Assembly (NCBI RefSeq): GCF_001641335.1
Contig: NZ_LVEM01000002.1
Coordinates: 659,662-723,661, forward strand
DNA from: Bradyrhizobium stylosanthis
GTDB lineage: Bacteria > Pseudomonadota > Alphaproteobacteria > Rhizobiales > Xanthobacteraceae
DNA length: 64,000 bases
Direction: 5' to 3'
Shown here: piece after piece, positions 7,886 to 18,309 of the stretch
Layout of the letters: every line of letters starts with the position of its first letter
How positions within the stretch are numbered: the first letter of the stretch is position 1
The notes under the pieces: generated by a model
What the model saw: only the letters and a program-made list of their open reading frames with translations
The model's database searches: none
Told to the model about the DNA's origin: nothing
Translations under genes and position numbers: made by a program

Positions 7886-8554
7886 CTACATCTCGCCGGT
7901 GATGAACGGATTGGTCATCCGCTCCTGGCCGATGCTCGAGCCGGCGCCGTGGCCGCAGATGAAGCCGACATCGTCGCCGAGCGGCAGCAGTTTTGTCAGG
8001 ATCGAATTGATCAGCGTCGCGTGACTGCCGCCGGGCAGGTCCGTGCGTCCCACCGAGCCCGCGAACAGAACGTCGCCGACATGGGCAAAGCGCAGCTCCT
8101 TGTTGAAGAACACCACGCTGCCGGGCGAATGGCCGGGGCAGTGGAAGATGTCGAACGTGAGGTCGCCGATCGACACGGTCTCGCCTTCCTCGAGCCAGCG
8201 GTCCGGCGCGAAATTGCGTACCCCGGTCATGCCGAAGCGCGCGCCGCTCTCGACCACGTTGTCGAGCAGGAACTTGTCGGCCTGATGCGGGCCCTCGATC
8301 GGCACCTTCAGCTCATCGCGCAAGTCGGCGGCGCCGCCGACATGGTCGATATGGCCGTGGGTCAGCCAGATCTTCTCCACGGTGACGCCGGTCTGCTTGA
8401 TCGCTTCCAGGATCTTCGGCACGTCGCCGCCGGGATCGATCACCACGGCCTTCTTGCTGGGCTCGTCCCAGATGATGGTGCAGTTCTGCTCGAACAGCGT
8501 CACGGGAACGATGATCGCGCCCGCCTTGGGTTTGTTGTCATTTTGCTCGGTCAT
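7886..8554 (-). CDS. MBL-fold metallo-hydrolase (glyoxalase II-like)
   Basis: A 222-residue cytosolic metallo-beta-lactamase-fold hydrolase. The metal site motif THGHIDH is at residues 65-71 (H66, H68, D70, H71), followed by GHSPGSV, HVGDVLFAGSVGRTDLPGG and CGHGAGSSIGQE, which supply the remaining His and bridging Asp ligands. The closest type is YcbL/glyoxalase-II-like thioesterases; the usual PGHGP loop reads CGHGA here. Its stop lies 3 bp from the end of the convergent HxlR gene, so the two transcripts must overlap. Substrate not determinable from context. Confidence 0.88.
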   Translation of the reverse strand: MTEQNDNKPKAGAIIVPVTLFEQNCTIIWDEPSKKAVVIDPGGDVPKILEAIKQTGVTVEKIWLTHGHIDHVGGAADLRDELKVPIEGPHQADKFLLDNVVESGARFGMTGVRNFAPDRWLEEGETVSIGDLTFDIFHCPGHSPGSVVFFNKELRFAHVGDVLFAGSVGRTDLPGGSHATLINSILTKLLPLGDDVGFICGHGAGSSIGQERMTNPFITGEM

Positions 8555-8652
8555 GGCGCCACAATGCCGATTTTTGCCATGCCGCCAAGCAAAAGATTCG
8601 TGCGAGGGCCGGGAGCGGCCCGTTCGAAGCGGACCGTTCCCGGGCGTTCCTG

Positions 8653-9771
8653 TTACCGCGTGATCTGCGCCTTCAGCGTCTCCCGGACGACCCCGTCGAA
8701 AGAGGACGTCTTGGGGGACTTCACGGCCTGATCGGCGATGTATTTGTCACGCTTGGCGACCAGCGCGGCGAGCTTCTCGCTCAGGGCCTTGCGTTGCTCG
8801 ACCTGTTTGGCGACCTCGGCCTCGCGCTGCTCGGGCTTCATGGCGCGCAGCTTTTCGGGCAGGTCGGCGTCGGCCACGGTGGCGACGCTGGTCTTGCCCT
8901 TGGCGGCGTCGGCGACGAGATCGCCGCCGCCGGTGACGGCTTCCGAGGTCGATGCGGATCGCTTGCTGATATAGCTCGCCATGTCGCTGGCGGTTGACGG
9001 TGCGGACGCCGCTACGCTCGCCTGCTGCTGCACCTTCATCTCGGTCCGCTTCTGCATCTCGCGCGGGCCGTACGGAATCACGGTGCCGTTGAGCTGCTGC
9101 TGCAGGATGATGATGTCCTGGTCGTACGGGGTCTCGATGATCACGACTTGCCCGCCGTCCTGCGGAATCGGGATGAAGCGGCCCTGGCCGATCTGCGCGA
9201 TGTCGCGCCACACCCGCTCGGTATCGCGGGCATCGCCGGCGAGCACGGCGTTGACGATGATGTCCTTCTGCCGGGCAACGCTGAGCGTCGTCGGATATTT
9301 GGTGTCCTGCGTGTAGTCCATGTGCGGCGGCGCGTCGCCGACCAGGAACACGATGTGCCTGACGTCGCCGCCTTGCGTCCATTGCAGCTTGTTGACGGCG
9401 ACGTCGAGCGCCTCGTTGACGCTTTCGGGCCAGTCGCCGCCGCCGCGCGCCTTCAGCTCCAGCAGGTTGGCGTAGAGATCCTGGATGTCGCGGGTGAGCT
9501 CGATCTTCGACGTGACGTAGTCATCGCCGATGTCGCGATAGGCGACGAGGCCCATGCGGATGTCGGCGTCCGGATTGGAATCGACGATCGCGGTGGCGAT
9601 CGACCAGATCTTGCGCTTGGCGCCTTCGATCAGGCGCGCCATCGAGCCCGTGGTGTCGAGCACGAAGGCGACCTCGACGGTCGGCTTCGCGGTGGCGGGG
9701 GAGAGCCCGGCCGAGAGCGGCAGGGCGGCGAGAGCGAAGACGAGCGAGCACAGTGTGATGCGTGACCTCAT
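8653..9771 (-). CDS. Secreted von Willebrand factor A domain protein
   Basis: A 372-residue protein with a Sec signal peptide (MRSRITLCSLVFALAALPLSA, cleavage around ATA-KP) followed at once by a vWA domain. The metal-ion-dependent adhesion site DTTGS occurs in FVLDTTGSMARLI, and later VAYRDIGDDY and VGDAPPH supply the other MIDAS residues. The C-terminal third is low-complexity, Lys/Ala/Glu-rich and probably coiled-coil. I chose the ATG at 9771 because GAGGGAC precedes it and it starts the signal peptide. Role unknown; vWA proteins of this type bind partner proteins in the periplasm. It is unlinked to any chelatase or MoxR ATPase gene here. Confidence 0.85.
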   Translation of the reverse strand: MRSRITLCSLVFALAALPLSAGLSPATAKPTVEVAFVLDTTGSMARLIEGAKRKIWSIATAIVDSNPDADIRMGLVAYRDIGDDYVTSKIELTRDIQDLYANLLELKARGGGDWPESVNEALDVAVNKLQWTQGGDVRHIVFLVGDAPPHMDYTQDTKYPTTLSVARQKDIIVNAVLAGDARDTERVWRDIAQIGQGRFIPIPQDGGQVVIIETPYDQDIIILQQQLNGTVIPYGPREMQKRTEMKVQQQASVAASAPSTASDMASYISKRSASTSEAVTGGGDLVADAAKGKTSVATVADADLPEKLRAMKPEQREAEVAKQVEQRKALSEKLAALVAKRDKYIADQAVKSPKTSSFDGVVRETLKAQITR

Positions 9772-10039
9772 GGGTCCCTCCAGTGGTTTCGTCCCTCGGA
9801 ACCGAGGTTCCACTGGCATCGCGGTCGGCTGAAGCCGGAACAATGGCCGGACTCGCCCGGAATTGCGGCCTTTCCGCGCGAAATCGCGCTTTGCGGACCC
9901 GGACGACATGATCGCCGCCGCGCACGTCACAGAGCCGTCCCAAAGCCCTGTTGGTCTCGATCCCCGGCGGGAACGTTTGTGTGAACCGTTGGCGCGATCC
10001 CGCGTTGCCTTCCGCGCGAAGTACATTCGGGGGACGATC

Positions 10040-11638
<1,599 letters not shown>

Positions 11639-11670
11639 CGGAAGGGGAGGCGACAGCGTCATCCTCCGTT

Positions 11671-11803
11671 GTCGTCCTGGACAAGCGAAGCGCAGATCCA
11701 GGACCCATTACCACCGCGAGAAGTTTGACGAGGACTCGTGGTTGCCAGCTGTGCGCGTCAACGACCGCTTGGGGTAATGGGTCCTGGCTTTCGCCAGGGC
11801 GAC
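11671..11803. repeat. Mobile-type palindromic repeat, divergent member of the 'GTCGTCCCGGCGAAGG' family
   Basis: The ends GTCGTCCTGGACAAGCG and TCCTGGCTTTCGCCAGGGCGAC are imperfect inverted repeats, with ACCCATTACC / GGTAATGGGT just inside and GAGAAGTTTGACGA in the middle. The layout equals the better-conserved copies at 13580, 20728, 34207 and 57059. It separates the two convergent GH13 genes and may act as a bidirectional terminator. Confidence 0.7.
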
Positions 11804-11807
11804 GCGG

Positions 11808-13505
11808 CTACCCCGGGTGCTTGTTCCCCGCCTTGCTCTCGTCGATGTCGCCCCGCTTCAGCAGATAGTCCAGCCCGCCGACGCGGTACCAGCGGTAGCC
11901 GTAGGGCTCCAGCACGACGCGGTGCTGGCCGCGCTTGTCGGCGTGGCTGTGGTCTTCCGCGAGCAGGTTGATCAGGTGCGCGCCGGCTTCGCCCGGCAGC
12001 CCCGTCGAGAACGCGGTCTCGCGCGGCTTCTCGTCGAGATTGTGCACGAACAGCACGGAATTATTGCGCCAGTCGTAGCGCATGATGAACACGGCGGGAT
12101 CGCGCGTCGGGATCACGGTGAAATCGCCCCAGCCGATCTCGGGCACCTCTTTCCGCATGCGCACGATGCGCTCGGTCCAGTTCAGCATCGAGTTGGGATC
12201 GCGCCGCTGCTTGGCGACATTGACGTGCGGATAGCCGTACGGTCCCTTGTCGATGACGGGGCAGGCCGGCTTGTCGCTCTTGGTGAAGCCGCCATGCGGC
12301 TCGGTCGACCATTGCATCGGCGTGCGCGCGCAATTGCGCTCGGGCAGCGAGAGATCGTCGCCCATCGCGATCTCGTCGCCGTAGCGGATCACGGGCGTTC
12401 CCGGCAGCGTGCACATCAGGCTGTAGGCAAGCTCCAGCCGCCTGCGGTCGCCGCCCAGCATCGGCGCGAGGCGGCGGCGGATGCCGCGGTCGTAGAGCTG
12501 CATGTCCTTGTCGGGGCCGAAGTTCTTGAACACGGTGTCGCGCTGCGCCTTCGTCAGCCGCCCGAGATCGAGCTCGTCGTGATTGCGCAGGAACAGGCCC
12601 CATTGCGCCGTGGCCGGCCGCGGCTTCGTCGCCTTCAGCGCCTTGGCGAGCGGACGGGAATCCGCCGACGCCAGCGCATAGAACAGATGCTGGTTGACGT
12701 GGAAGTTGAACATCATGTGCATGCGGTCGGCATCCCTGCCGAAATATTCCATGTCGGTTTCCGGCAGCACGTTGGCTTCGGCGAGGATGATGGCGTCGCC
12801 CTGCCGCCACTGCAGGAATTCGCGGAACGCGCGCAGCATGTCGTATTGCTCGACCGGCTTCTTCACCTTGGCGCCCTTGGTGGAGATCACGAAGGGGACG
12901 GCATCCATGCGGAAGCCGGACACGCCGAGCTGGATCCAGAAACCCATGATCTTGAGAATTTCCGCCTGCACATGCGGGTTCGAGGTGTTGAGGTCGGGCT
13001 GGAAATCGTAGAAGCGGTGGAAGTAATACGCGCCGGCTTCCTTGTCCCGCGTCCAGGTCGATTTCTGCACGCCGGGAAACACCATGCCCTTGTTGGCGCC
13101 GGCGGGCTTCTTGTCGGACCACACATACCAGTCGCGATAGGGCGAGTTCTTGTCGCGCCGCGCCTGCTTGAACCATTGGTGCTGGTCGGAGGTGTGGTTG
13201 ACCACGAGGTCGATGATGACGCGGATGCCGCGCTGCTGGCAGCCATGGGTGAACTCGACGAAATCGCCGAGCGTGCCGTAGCGGGCATCGACGCTGTAAT
13301 AATCGGCGATATCGTAGCCGTCGTCGCGGCCGGGCGAGGTCTGGAACGGCATTAGCCAGATCGTGGTGATGCCGAGCCCGTGCAGATAGTCGAGCCGGCG
13401 CAGCAGGCCCTTGAAGTCGCCGACGCCATCGCCGTTGGCGTCCATATAGGAGCCGACGGAGAGGCAGTAGATCACGCCGTTCTTGTACCAGAGATCGTCG
13501 ATCAT
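11808..13505 (-). CDS. GH13 trehalose synthase / maltose glucosyltransferase-like enzyme
   Basis: A 565-residue GH13 protein with start ATG at 13505 (MIDDLWYKNGVIYCLSVGSYMDANGDGVGD). Catalytic residues are Asp201 in GFRMDA, Glu243 in LAEANV and Asp310 in RNHDELDL; region I is IDLVVNHTSDQ near 98-108. The WYKNxVIY opening, the KSTWTRDKEAGAYYFHRFYDFQPDLN block and NHDELDL are typical of maltose alpha-D-glucosyltransferase (TreS), which interconverts maltose and trehalose, though TreS is usually fused or linked to a maltokinase that is absent here. The C-terminal domain is a standard beta-sandwich. It is cytosolic and convergent with the GH13 gene at 10040. Confidence 0.88.
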   Translation of the reverse strand: MIDDLWYKNGVIYCLSVGSYMDANGDGVGDFKGLLRRLDYLHGLGITTIWLMPFQTSPGRDDGYDIADYYSVDARYGTLGDFVEFTHGCQQRGIRVIIDLVVNHTSDQHQWFKQARRDKNSPYRDWYVWSDKKPAGANKGMVFPGVQKSTWTRDKEAGAYYFHRFYDFQPDLNTSNPHVQAEILKIMGFWIQLGVSGFRMDAVPFVISTKGAKVKKPVEQYDMLRAFREFLQWRQGDAIILAEANVLPETDMEYFGRDADRMHMMFNFHVNQHLFYALASADSRPLAKALKATKPRPATAQWGLFLRNHDELDLGRLTKAQRDTVFKNFGPDKDMQLYDRGIRRRLAPMLGGDRRRLELAYSLMCTLPGTPVIRYGDEIAMGDDLSLPERNCARTPMQWSTEPHGGFTKSDKPACPVIDKGPYGYPHVNVAKQRRDPNSMLNWTERIVRMRKEVPEIGWGDFTVIPTRDPAVFIMRYDWRNNSVLFVHNLDEKPRETAFSTGLPGEAGAHLINLLAEDHSHADKRGQHRVVLEPYGYRWYRVGGLDYLLKRGDIDESKAGNKHPG

Positions 13506-13579
13506 GCGCAGCCTCGGTGGTTCCGCCGAGGTGCGGCGGCTGCGTGATAAGCGATTGGGGGAGGGGAGGTTCCCAGACA

Positions 13580-13725
13580 GTCGTCCCGGCCTAGCGCGCA
13601 ATTGCGCGCGTGGGGCCGGGACCCATACCGCGTGATTTGTCGATACGAATGGTGGGAGTACCGAACGACGAGCTGTCGCCAAACTCCTCCCTGTGGTTAT
13701 GGGTCCCGGCCTTCGCCGGGACGAC
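13580..13725. repeat. Mobile-type palindromic repeat, 'GTCGTCCCGGCGAAGG' family (inverted orientation)
   Basis: The right end GGGTCCCGGCCTTCGCCGGG plus ACGAC and interior (CCACAGGGAGGAGTTTGGCGA, read on the minus strand in pieces) match the copy at 20728-20854 in the opposite orientation. The left end instead carries the GCGCGCAATTGCGCGC core of the 6986 palindrome. It directly precedes mmcB, so that gene's promoter must lie within or beside it. It fills most of the 251-bp gap 13506-13756. Confidence 0.8.
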
Positions 13726-13756
13726 ACCGAGAATGGAATCGGCTATCCTACCCGCC

Positions 13757-14248
13757 ATGGACAACGCCGCCCGCAACATCGCCCTCGTGCCGCCGCCGGA
13801 TCGGCGCCAGTCGGAGACGGCGCTCGCCATCGCGCGCGGAACCTCGCGGCTGCTGCGCTCGCTCGGCTTTTCCTGCATCAGCGAACTGCCACTGCCGTCG
13901 GGCCGGCGTGCCGATCTGGTGGCGCTGAACGAGCGCGGCGAGATCTGGATCGTCGAGATCAAGTCGTCGGTCGAGGATCTGCGCGCCGACCAGAAATGGC
14001 ACGAATACCGCGCCCATTGCGACCGGCTGTTCTTTGCCTTCACGCAGGATCTGCCCTGCGAGATCTTTCCGGAAGGCACCGGCCTGATCATCGCCGACGC
14101 CTACGGCGCGCACCTGCAGTGCGAGGCGCCCGAGCACAAGCTGCCCGCACCGACGCGCAAGCAGATGACGGTGCGCTTTGCGATGGCGGCCGCGCTTCGG
14201 ATCAACCGCCTGGTCGATCCGCAAGGCCACGCGGAATTCTGGGAGTGA
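13757..14248 (+). CDS. mmcB: MmcB-family DNA repair protein
   Basis: A 163-residue protein of the alphaproteobacterial MmcB family, associated in Caulobacter with SOS-regulated mitomycin C resistance. The segment RRADLVALNERGEIWIVEIK contains the D...ExK pattern of PD-(D/E)xK nucleases, followed by SSVEDLRADQKWHEY. I start it at the ATG at 13757 (MDNAARNIALVPPP), where family-like sequence begins; an ATG at 13733 would add eight residues derived partly from the repeat flank. No GTTC-N7-GTTC LexA box was seen within 150 bp, so SOS control is not supported here. It is followed by a hairpin repeat. Confidence 0.85.
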   Translation: MDNAARNIALVPPPDRRQSETALAIARGTSRLLRSLGFSCISELPLPSGRRADLVALNERGEIWIVEIKSSVEDLRADQKWHEYRAHCDRLFFAFTQDLPCEIFPEGTGLIIADAYGAHLQCEAPEHKLPAPTRKQMTVRFAMAAALRINRLVDPQGHAEFWE

Positions 14249-14251
14249 AGC

Positions 14252-14339
14252 CGTAGGATGGGTAGAGCGAAGCGAAACCCATCACTTCCGGTGAAAGCTG
14301 CGAAGAAGGTGGGTTTCGCTGCGCTCTACCCACCCTACG
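14252..14339. repeat. Inverted repeat, 'CGTAGGRTGGG...CCCACCCTACG' family, copy 1
   Basis: The left arm CGTAGGATGGGTAGAGCGAA and right arm ending GCTCTACCCACCCTACG are near-perfect complements around a 30-bp centre, giving a long stem. It lies between convergent mmcB and regR and is a plausible shared terminator. Other members: 26383-26435 and 39672-39770. Confidence 0.8.
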
Positions 14340-14345
14340 ACACCG

Positions 14346-14900
14346 TTACCGCGGCGCGCGCTTGGCCAGGATGCGCTGCAGGGTCCTGCGGTGCATGTTC
14401 AGGCGACGCGCGGTTTCCGAGACGTTGCGGTTGCACATCTCGTAGATGCGCTGGATGTGCTCCCAGCGGACGCGGTCGGCCGACATCGGGTTGGTCGGCA
14501 GCTCGGACTTCTCCGCGCTGGTCGACAGCAACGCGGCGACGACGTCGTCGGCATCCGCGGGCTTCGAGAGATAGTCGATCGCGCCCATCTTCACCGCGGT
14601 CACCGCGGTGGCGATGTTGCCGTAACCGGTCAGCACGATCGCGCGCGCATCCGGGCGCTTCTTCTTCAGCGCCGAGACCACGTCGAGGCCGTTGCCGTCA
14701 CCGAGCCTGAGGTCCACCACCGCGAATGCGGGCGCTGCCTTGCCGATCTGCGCGAGGCCGTCCGAGACGGTGTCGCACGATGTCACCGCGAAGCCGCGTG
14801 TCTCCATCGCGCGCGACAAGCGCTCCAGAAACGGCTTGTCGTCCTCCACGATGAGAAGCGAGCGGTCGGTCTGTTCGTTCAGTTCGGCGATGGCGTTCAA
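14346..14900 (-). CDS. regR: ActR/RegA-type redox response regulator
   Basis: A 184-residue response regulator with an N-terminal receiver domain (acidic pair E19/D20/D21, phosphoacceptor Asp63 in VVDLRLGDG, T/S at VLTGYGN, Lys in LSKPAD) and a C-terminal Fis-type helix-turn-helix (NVSETARRLNMHRRTLQRIL). I chose the TTG at 14900, with GAGAGGA seven bases upstream, over the ATG at 14924, because it places the phosphoacceptor at 63 and gives the length reported for RegR. In Bradyrhizobium RegR activates nifA-fixR and other microaerobic genes. It lies downstream of regS on the same strand with a 103-bp gap. Confidence 0.95.
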   Translation of the reverse strand: MNAIAELNEQTDRSLLIVEDDKPFLERLSRAMETRGFAVTSCDTVSDGLAQIGKAAPAFAVVDLRLGDGNGLDVVSALKKKRPDARAIVLTGYGNIATAVTAVKMGAIDYLSKPADADDVVAALLSTSAEKSELPTNPMSADRVRWEHIQRIYEMCNRNVSETARRLNMHRRTLQRILAKRAPR

Positions 14901-15003
14901 GGTGTTGTCCTCTCTCCTGCACATCTACATATGGCGCCGCAATCGGGCGCCGCCAAGGCCGCCTATAGTCGATCGGGGCCTTCGTGCGACGCAAGGTCGC
15001 GGT

Positions 15004-16323
15004 CTATCCTATTGTTTCTTCGAGGGTCTCGATAGCCTCAAAACGCTGCCTGGGCCAACTGATCTGCACCACCGCGCCGTGTTCCGGGAAGATACGGTTG
15101 GTAAACGAGACCTTGGCGCCGGTGCGCTCGAGCAGGGTGCGGGCGATGAACACGCCCAATCCGAGGCCGCGCCGCTCGCCGCCGCCGTCGTCCTGGGGGC
15201 GCCGCCGCGACAGATAGGGCTCGCCGATCCGGTTGAGGATGTCAGGGGGAATGCCGGGGCCGTCGTCGGAGATCAAAAGCTCGATCGTGTCCTTGTTCCA
15301 CCAGGCGTTCACCTCGACGGTGGTGTGGGCGAAGTCGACCGCGTTCTCGACGATGTTGCCGACGCCGTAGAGGATCGCCGGGTTGCGCGAGCCGACCGGC
15401 TCGGCCGCGGCGGCGACCGCAATCCGCACCTTGATATCGACGCCGAAATCGCGGTGCGGGGCCACCACTTCCTCGATCAGCTCCGACAGCTTCATGCGGT
15501 CGAACGGTGCGTCGGTGGAGAGCTGGGTGATCTTGCTGAGGATGTCGCGGCAGCGCTGGGTCTGCTCGCGCAGCGTCTTCAGGTCCGCGGCAAAGCTCGG
15601 ATCCTTCACCGTCTTCTCGAGCTCGCGCGAGATCAGGAAGATCGTCGCGAGCGGCGTGCCGAGCTCGTGCGCGGCCGCGGCGGCGAGGCCGTCGAGCTGG
15701 GTCAGATGCTGCTCGCGCGTCAGCACCAGCTCGGTCGCGGCCAGCGCGTCCGCAAGCTTGCGCGCCTCCTCGGTCACCTGGAACGAGTAGAGGCTGGTGA
15801 CGCCGATCGCGAGCACGATCGAGAGCCAGACGCCGACGAGATAGATCGGCGGCAGCACCAGGGGATCGTCGGAATCCCAGGGCAGCGGCAGGTGGAAGAA
15901 GAACAGGATCGAGGCGCAGGCGACGGCCAGCACGCCGAGGCCGAAGGTGAAGCGGGCCGGCAGCGCCGTGGCCGAGATCAGCACGGGCGCGAGGAACAGG
16001 AACGAGAACGGGTTCTGCAGGCCGCCGGTGAAGAACAGCAGGGCGGCCAGCTCCACGATGTTCAGCGCCAGCAGGCCGGCCGCCTGCATCGGCTCGAGCC
16101 GGTGCATCGGATTGGCCGCGGTCTGCAGGCCCAGATTGAGCGCGGCCGACAGCGCGATGATGCTGACGCAGGGGACGATCTCGACGTTGAACTCCAGCCC
16201 CTGCGCCACGATGAAGATCGCGGCGAGCTGGCCCAGCACCGCGAGCCAGCGCAGCCGCAGGATGGTGTCGAGGCGGATATGCCGCTGCGCAGGGCGGAAG
16301 TCGGAAGCGGCAATTTCAGTCAT
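15004..16323 (-). CDS. regS: RegB/ActS-type redox sensor histidine kinase
   Basis: A 439-residue membrane kinase with about six N-terminal transmembrane helices (residues 25-185). The quinone-binding heptad GGLQNPF is at 100-106, the phosphorylated His219 in AAAAHELGTPLATI, and the redox-sensing cysteine of the RegB family at Cys258 in LREQTQRCRDIL. The ATPase domain follows (N box GNIVENAVDFA, G1 DDGPGIP, G2 RGLGLGVF). The ATG at 16323 is preferred to a TTG at 16332. It autophosphorylates and passes phosphate to RegR, sensing quinone/redox state. Its 5' end faces the ABC ATPase gene at 16430, sharing a 106-bp region. Confidence 0.95.
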   Translation of the reverse strand: MTEIAASDFRPAQRHIRLDTILRLRWLAVLGQLAAIFIVAQGLEFNVEIVPCVSIIALSAALNLGLQTAANPMHRLEPMQAAGLLALNIVELAALLFFTGGLQNPFSFLFLAPVLISATALPARFTFGLGVLAVACASILFFFHLPLPWDSDDPLVLPPIYLVGVWLSIVLAIGVTSLYSFQVTEEARKLADALAATELVLTREQHLTQLDGLAAAAAHELGTPLATIFLISRELEKTVKDPSFAADLKTLREQTQRCRDILSKITQLSTDAPFDRMKLSELIEEVVAPHRDFGVDIKVRIAVAAAAEPVGSRNPAILYGVGNIVENAVDFAHTTVEVNAWWNKDTIELLISDDGPGIPPDILNRIGEPYLSRRRPQDDGGGERRGLGLGVFIARTLLERTGAKVSFTNRIFPEHGAVVQISWPRQRFEAIETLEETIG

Positions 16324-16429
16324 ATCGGCCAATGTGGCGGTGCCTTCTGGATCACAAACGCTGGGCTCGCGGAACCACCCCGATTACAAGCCTTGCGCTA
16401 TCAGCTGCAATAGCAGAAGAACGCCCAGC

Positions 16430-17233
16430 ATGACCGAGAATGAGCAGGCTTCAAGTCGGCCGACTGTCGCGGAGCACACTTCCTCCGCGGCGATCGCGGT
16501 CGATCATCTCGTCAAGGTCTACAAGCAGACCCGCGCCGTCGACGATATCTCTTTTTCGCTGCCGCGCGGCAGCATTACCGGGCTGCTCGGCGGCAACGGT
16601 GCCGGCAAGACCACGACCATCGCGATGATCATGGGCCTGGTGCTGCCGACTTCCGGCCGCGTGCAGGTGCTCGGGCATCGCATGCCCGAGGAGAGCGCGG
16701 CCGTGCTGGGGCGGATGAATTTCGAGAGCCCCTATGTCGACATGCCGATGCGGCTGACGGTGCGGCAAAATCTCACCATCTTCGGCAAGCTCTACGCGGT
16801 GAAGAACCTCGCAAGCCGCATCGCCGAGCTCGCCGACGATCTCGACCTCACCGATTTCATCGATCGCGCCAACGGAAAGCTATCCGCGGGACAGAAGACC
16901 CGCGTCGCGCTGGCGAAAGCGCTGATCAACCAGCCGGAATTGCTGCTGCTGGACGAGCCGACCGCCTCGCTCGACCCCGACACCGCCGACTGGGTGCGCG
17001 GCCATCTGGAGCGCTACCGCCGCGACCACAACGCCACCATTCTGCTTGCCTCGCACAACATGCTCGAGGTCGAGCGGCTCTGCGACCGCGTCATCATCAT
17101 GAAGCGCGGCCGTATCGAGGACGACGACACGCCGGACGCGATCATGGCCCGCTACAACCGTACCACGCTGGAAGAGGTGTTTTTGGACGTTGCCCGCGGC
17201 CGGGCGAACGGGACGACGGAGGCGGCGAAATGA
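16430..17233 (+). CDS. ABC transporter ATP-binding protein (ABC-2 exporter type)
   Basis: A 267-residue ABC ATPase. Walker A is GGNGAGKTT, the Q-loop region follows GRMNFESPYVDMP, the signature is a slightly unusual LSAGQKTRVALAKAL, Walker B is LLLLDEPTASLDPDTA, and the H-loop His is in LASHNMLEVERLC. The start is the ATG at 16430 (MTENEQASSRPTV). With the permease at 17370 it should form a two-component ABC-2 exporter of unknown substrate in the inner membrane. It is divergent from regS, so RegR control is possible but not shown. A hairpin repeat separates it from the permease gene. Confidence 0.9.
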   Translation: MTENEQASSRPTVAEHTSSAAIAVDHLVKVYKQTRAVDDISFSLPRGSITGLLGGNGAGKTTTIAMIMGLVLPTSGRVQVLGHRMPEESAAVLGRMNFESPYVDMPMRLTVRQNLTIFGKLYAVKNLASRIAELADDLDLTDFIDRANGKLSAGQKTRVALAKALINQPELLLLDEPTASLDPDTADWVRGHLERYRRDHNATILLASHNMLEVERLCDRVIIMKRGRIEDDDTPDAIMARYNRTTLEEVFLDVARGRANGTTEAAK

Positions 17234-17254
17234 GGGGGCCTCTCAGTTGCTGCC

Positions 17255-17340
17255 GTAGCCCGGATGGAGCGAAGCGTAATCCGGGACCCATCCATCCGGA
17301 TGCAGTGGCCCCGGATTACGCTTCGCTCCATCCGGGCTAC
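17255..17340. repeat. Inverted repeat 'GTAGCCCGGATGGAGCGAAG' inside the ABC operon
   Basis: The left arm GTAGCCCGGATGGAGCGAAG and continuing CGTAATCCGGG are matched by CCCCGGATTACGCTTCGCTC and CATCCGGGCTAC at the other end, with ATCCATCCGGAT in the centre. It forms an almost complete 86-bp hairpin. The arm fragment CATCCGGGCTAC recurs immediately after it. It sits between the ATPase and permease cistrons. Confidence 0.85.
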
Positions 17341-17369
17341 AGGTCCCATCCGGGCTACGCGGTGCCCCA

Positions 17370-18188
17370 ATGACCGACATCTCCCTGCACCGCGGCATCG
17401 CCCCGCACCGCATCGGTGCGATGATCCTGCGCTACTGGTACCTGCTGCTGTCGTCCTGGCCGCGGCTGCTCGAGCTGCTGTACTGGCCGGCGCTGCAGGT
17501 CATCACCTGGGGGTTCATCCAGTATTACATCGCGGAAAACGCCAGCTTCTTCGCGCGCGCCGGCGGCACGCTGATCGGCGCTGTCATCCTCTGGGACATC
17601 CTGTTCCGCGGCCAGCTCGGCTTCTCCATCTCCTTCCTGGAGGAGATGTGGGCGCGCAACCTCGGCAACCTCATGATGAGCCCGTTGAAGCCCATCGAGT
17701 TTCTGCTGTCGCTGATGGTCATGAGCCTGATCCGGCTCGCCATCGGCGTCATCCCGATGACGCTGATCGCGCTGCTGCTGTTTCACTTCAACGTCTATGC
17801 GCTCGGCCTGCCGCTGATCGCCTTCTTCTGCAATCTGATCTTCACGAGCTGGTCGGTCGGCATCTTCGTGTCGGGACTGGTGCTGCGGAACGGTCTCGGC
17901 GCCGAGAGCATCGTCTGGACGCTGATGTTCGCGGTCATGCCGCTGGCCTGCATCTACTATCCCGTCAGCGTGCTGCCGGTCTGGCTGCAATATGCCGCCT
18001 GGACGCTGCCGCCGACCTACGTGTTCGAGGGCATGCGCGCGCTGCTGATCGAGAACACCTTCCGGATCGATCTGATGCTGCAGGCGTTGGCCATCAACGC
18101 CGTGCTTCTGGTTGCTTCATTTTGGGCATTCCTTGCCCTTTTGCGCAGCGCCAGGAAGCACGGCTCGCTGCTGTCGGGCGGCGAATAA
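17370..18188 (+). CDS. ABC-2 type transporter permease
   Basis: A 272-residue inner-membrane protein with about six to seven transmembrane helices, beginning MTDISLHRGIAPHRIGAMILRY. The ABC-2 permease signature region SFLEEMWARNLGNLMMSPL and the late CIYYPVSVLPVWLQYAAWTLPPTYVFEGMR block (typical of this family, between the last helices) are present. It is the partner of the ATPase at 16430-17233. The substrate is unknown. The 136-bp interval between the two genes is unusual for such pairs and is filled by the inverted repeat at 17255-17340. Confidence 0.9.
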   Translation: MTDISLHRGIAPHRIGAMILRYWYLLLSSWPRLLELLYWPALQVITWGFIQYYIAENASFFARAGGTLIGAVILWDILFRGQLGFSISFLEEMWARNLGNLMMSPLKPIEFLLSLMVMSLIRLAIGVIPMTLIALLLFHFNVYALGLPLIAFFCNLIFTSWSVGIFVSGLVLRNGLGAESIVWTLMFAVMPLACIYYPVSVLPVWLQYAAWTLPPTYVFEGMRALLIENTFRIDLMLQALAINAVLLVASFWAFLALLRSARKHGSLLSGGE

Positions 18189-18249
18189 CGTCACTTTCTC
18201 GTGGATTCAGGCCGATTTAACCGTCTCCGCCACGTAGATGTACGGAACC

Positions 18250-18263
18250 TTGCATTGACGCAA
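18250..18263. promoter_or_regulatory. TTGC-N6-GCAA dyad and -35-like box upstream of phaZ
   Basis: The inverted repeat TTGC-ATTGAC-GCAA lies 47 bp before the phaZ start and overlaps a TTGACG -35-like hexamer (18255-18260); a weak TATGCT follows at 18281. PHA-granule regulators (PhaR) of alphaproteobacteria bind TGC-rich dyads, so this is a candidate operator. The assignment is inference. Confidence 0.3.
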
Positions 18264-18309
18264 TATTACGCATTCGGCAGTATGCTGCGATGCGAAGAGG
18301 AATATAGCG

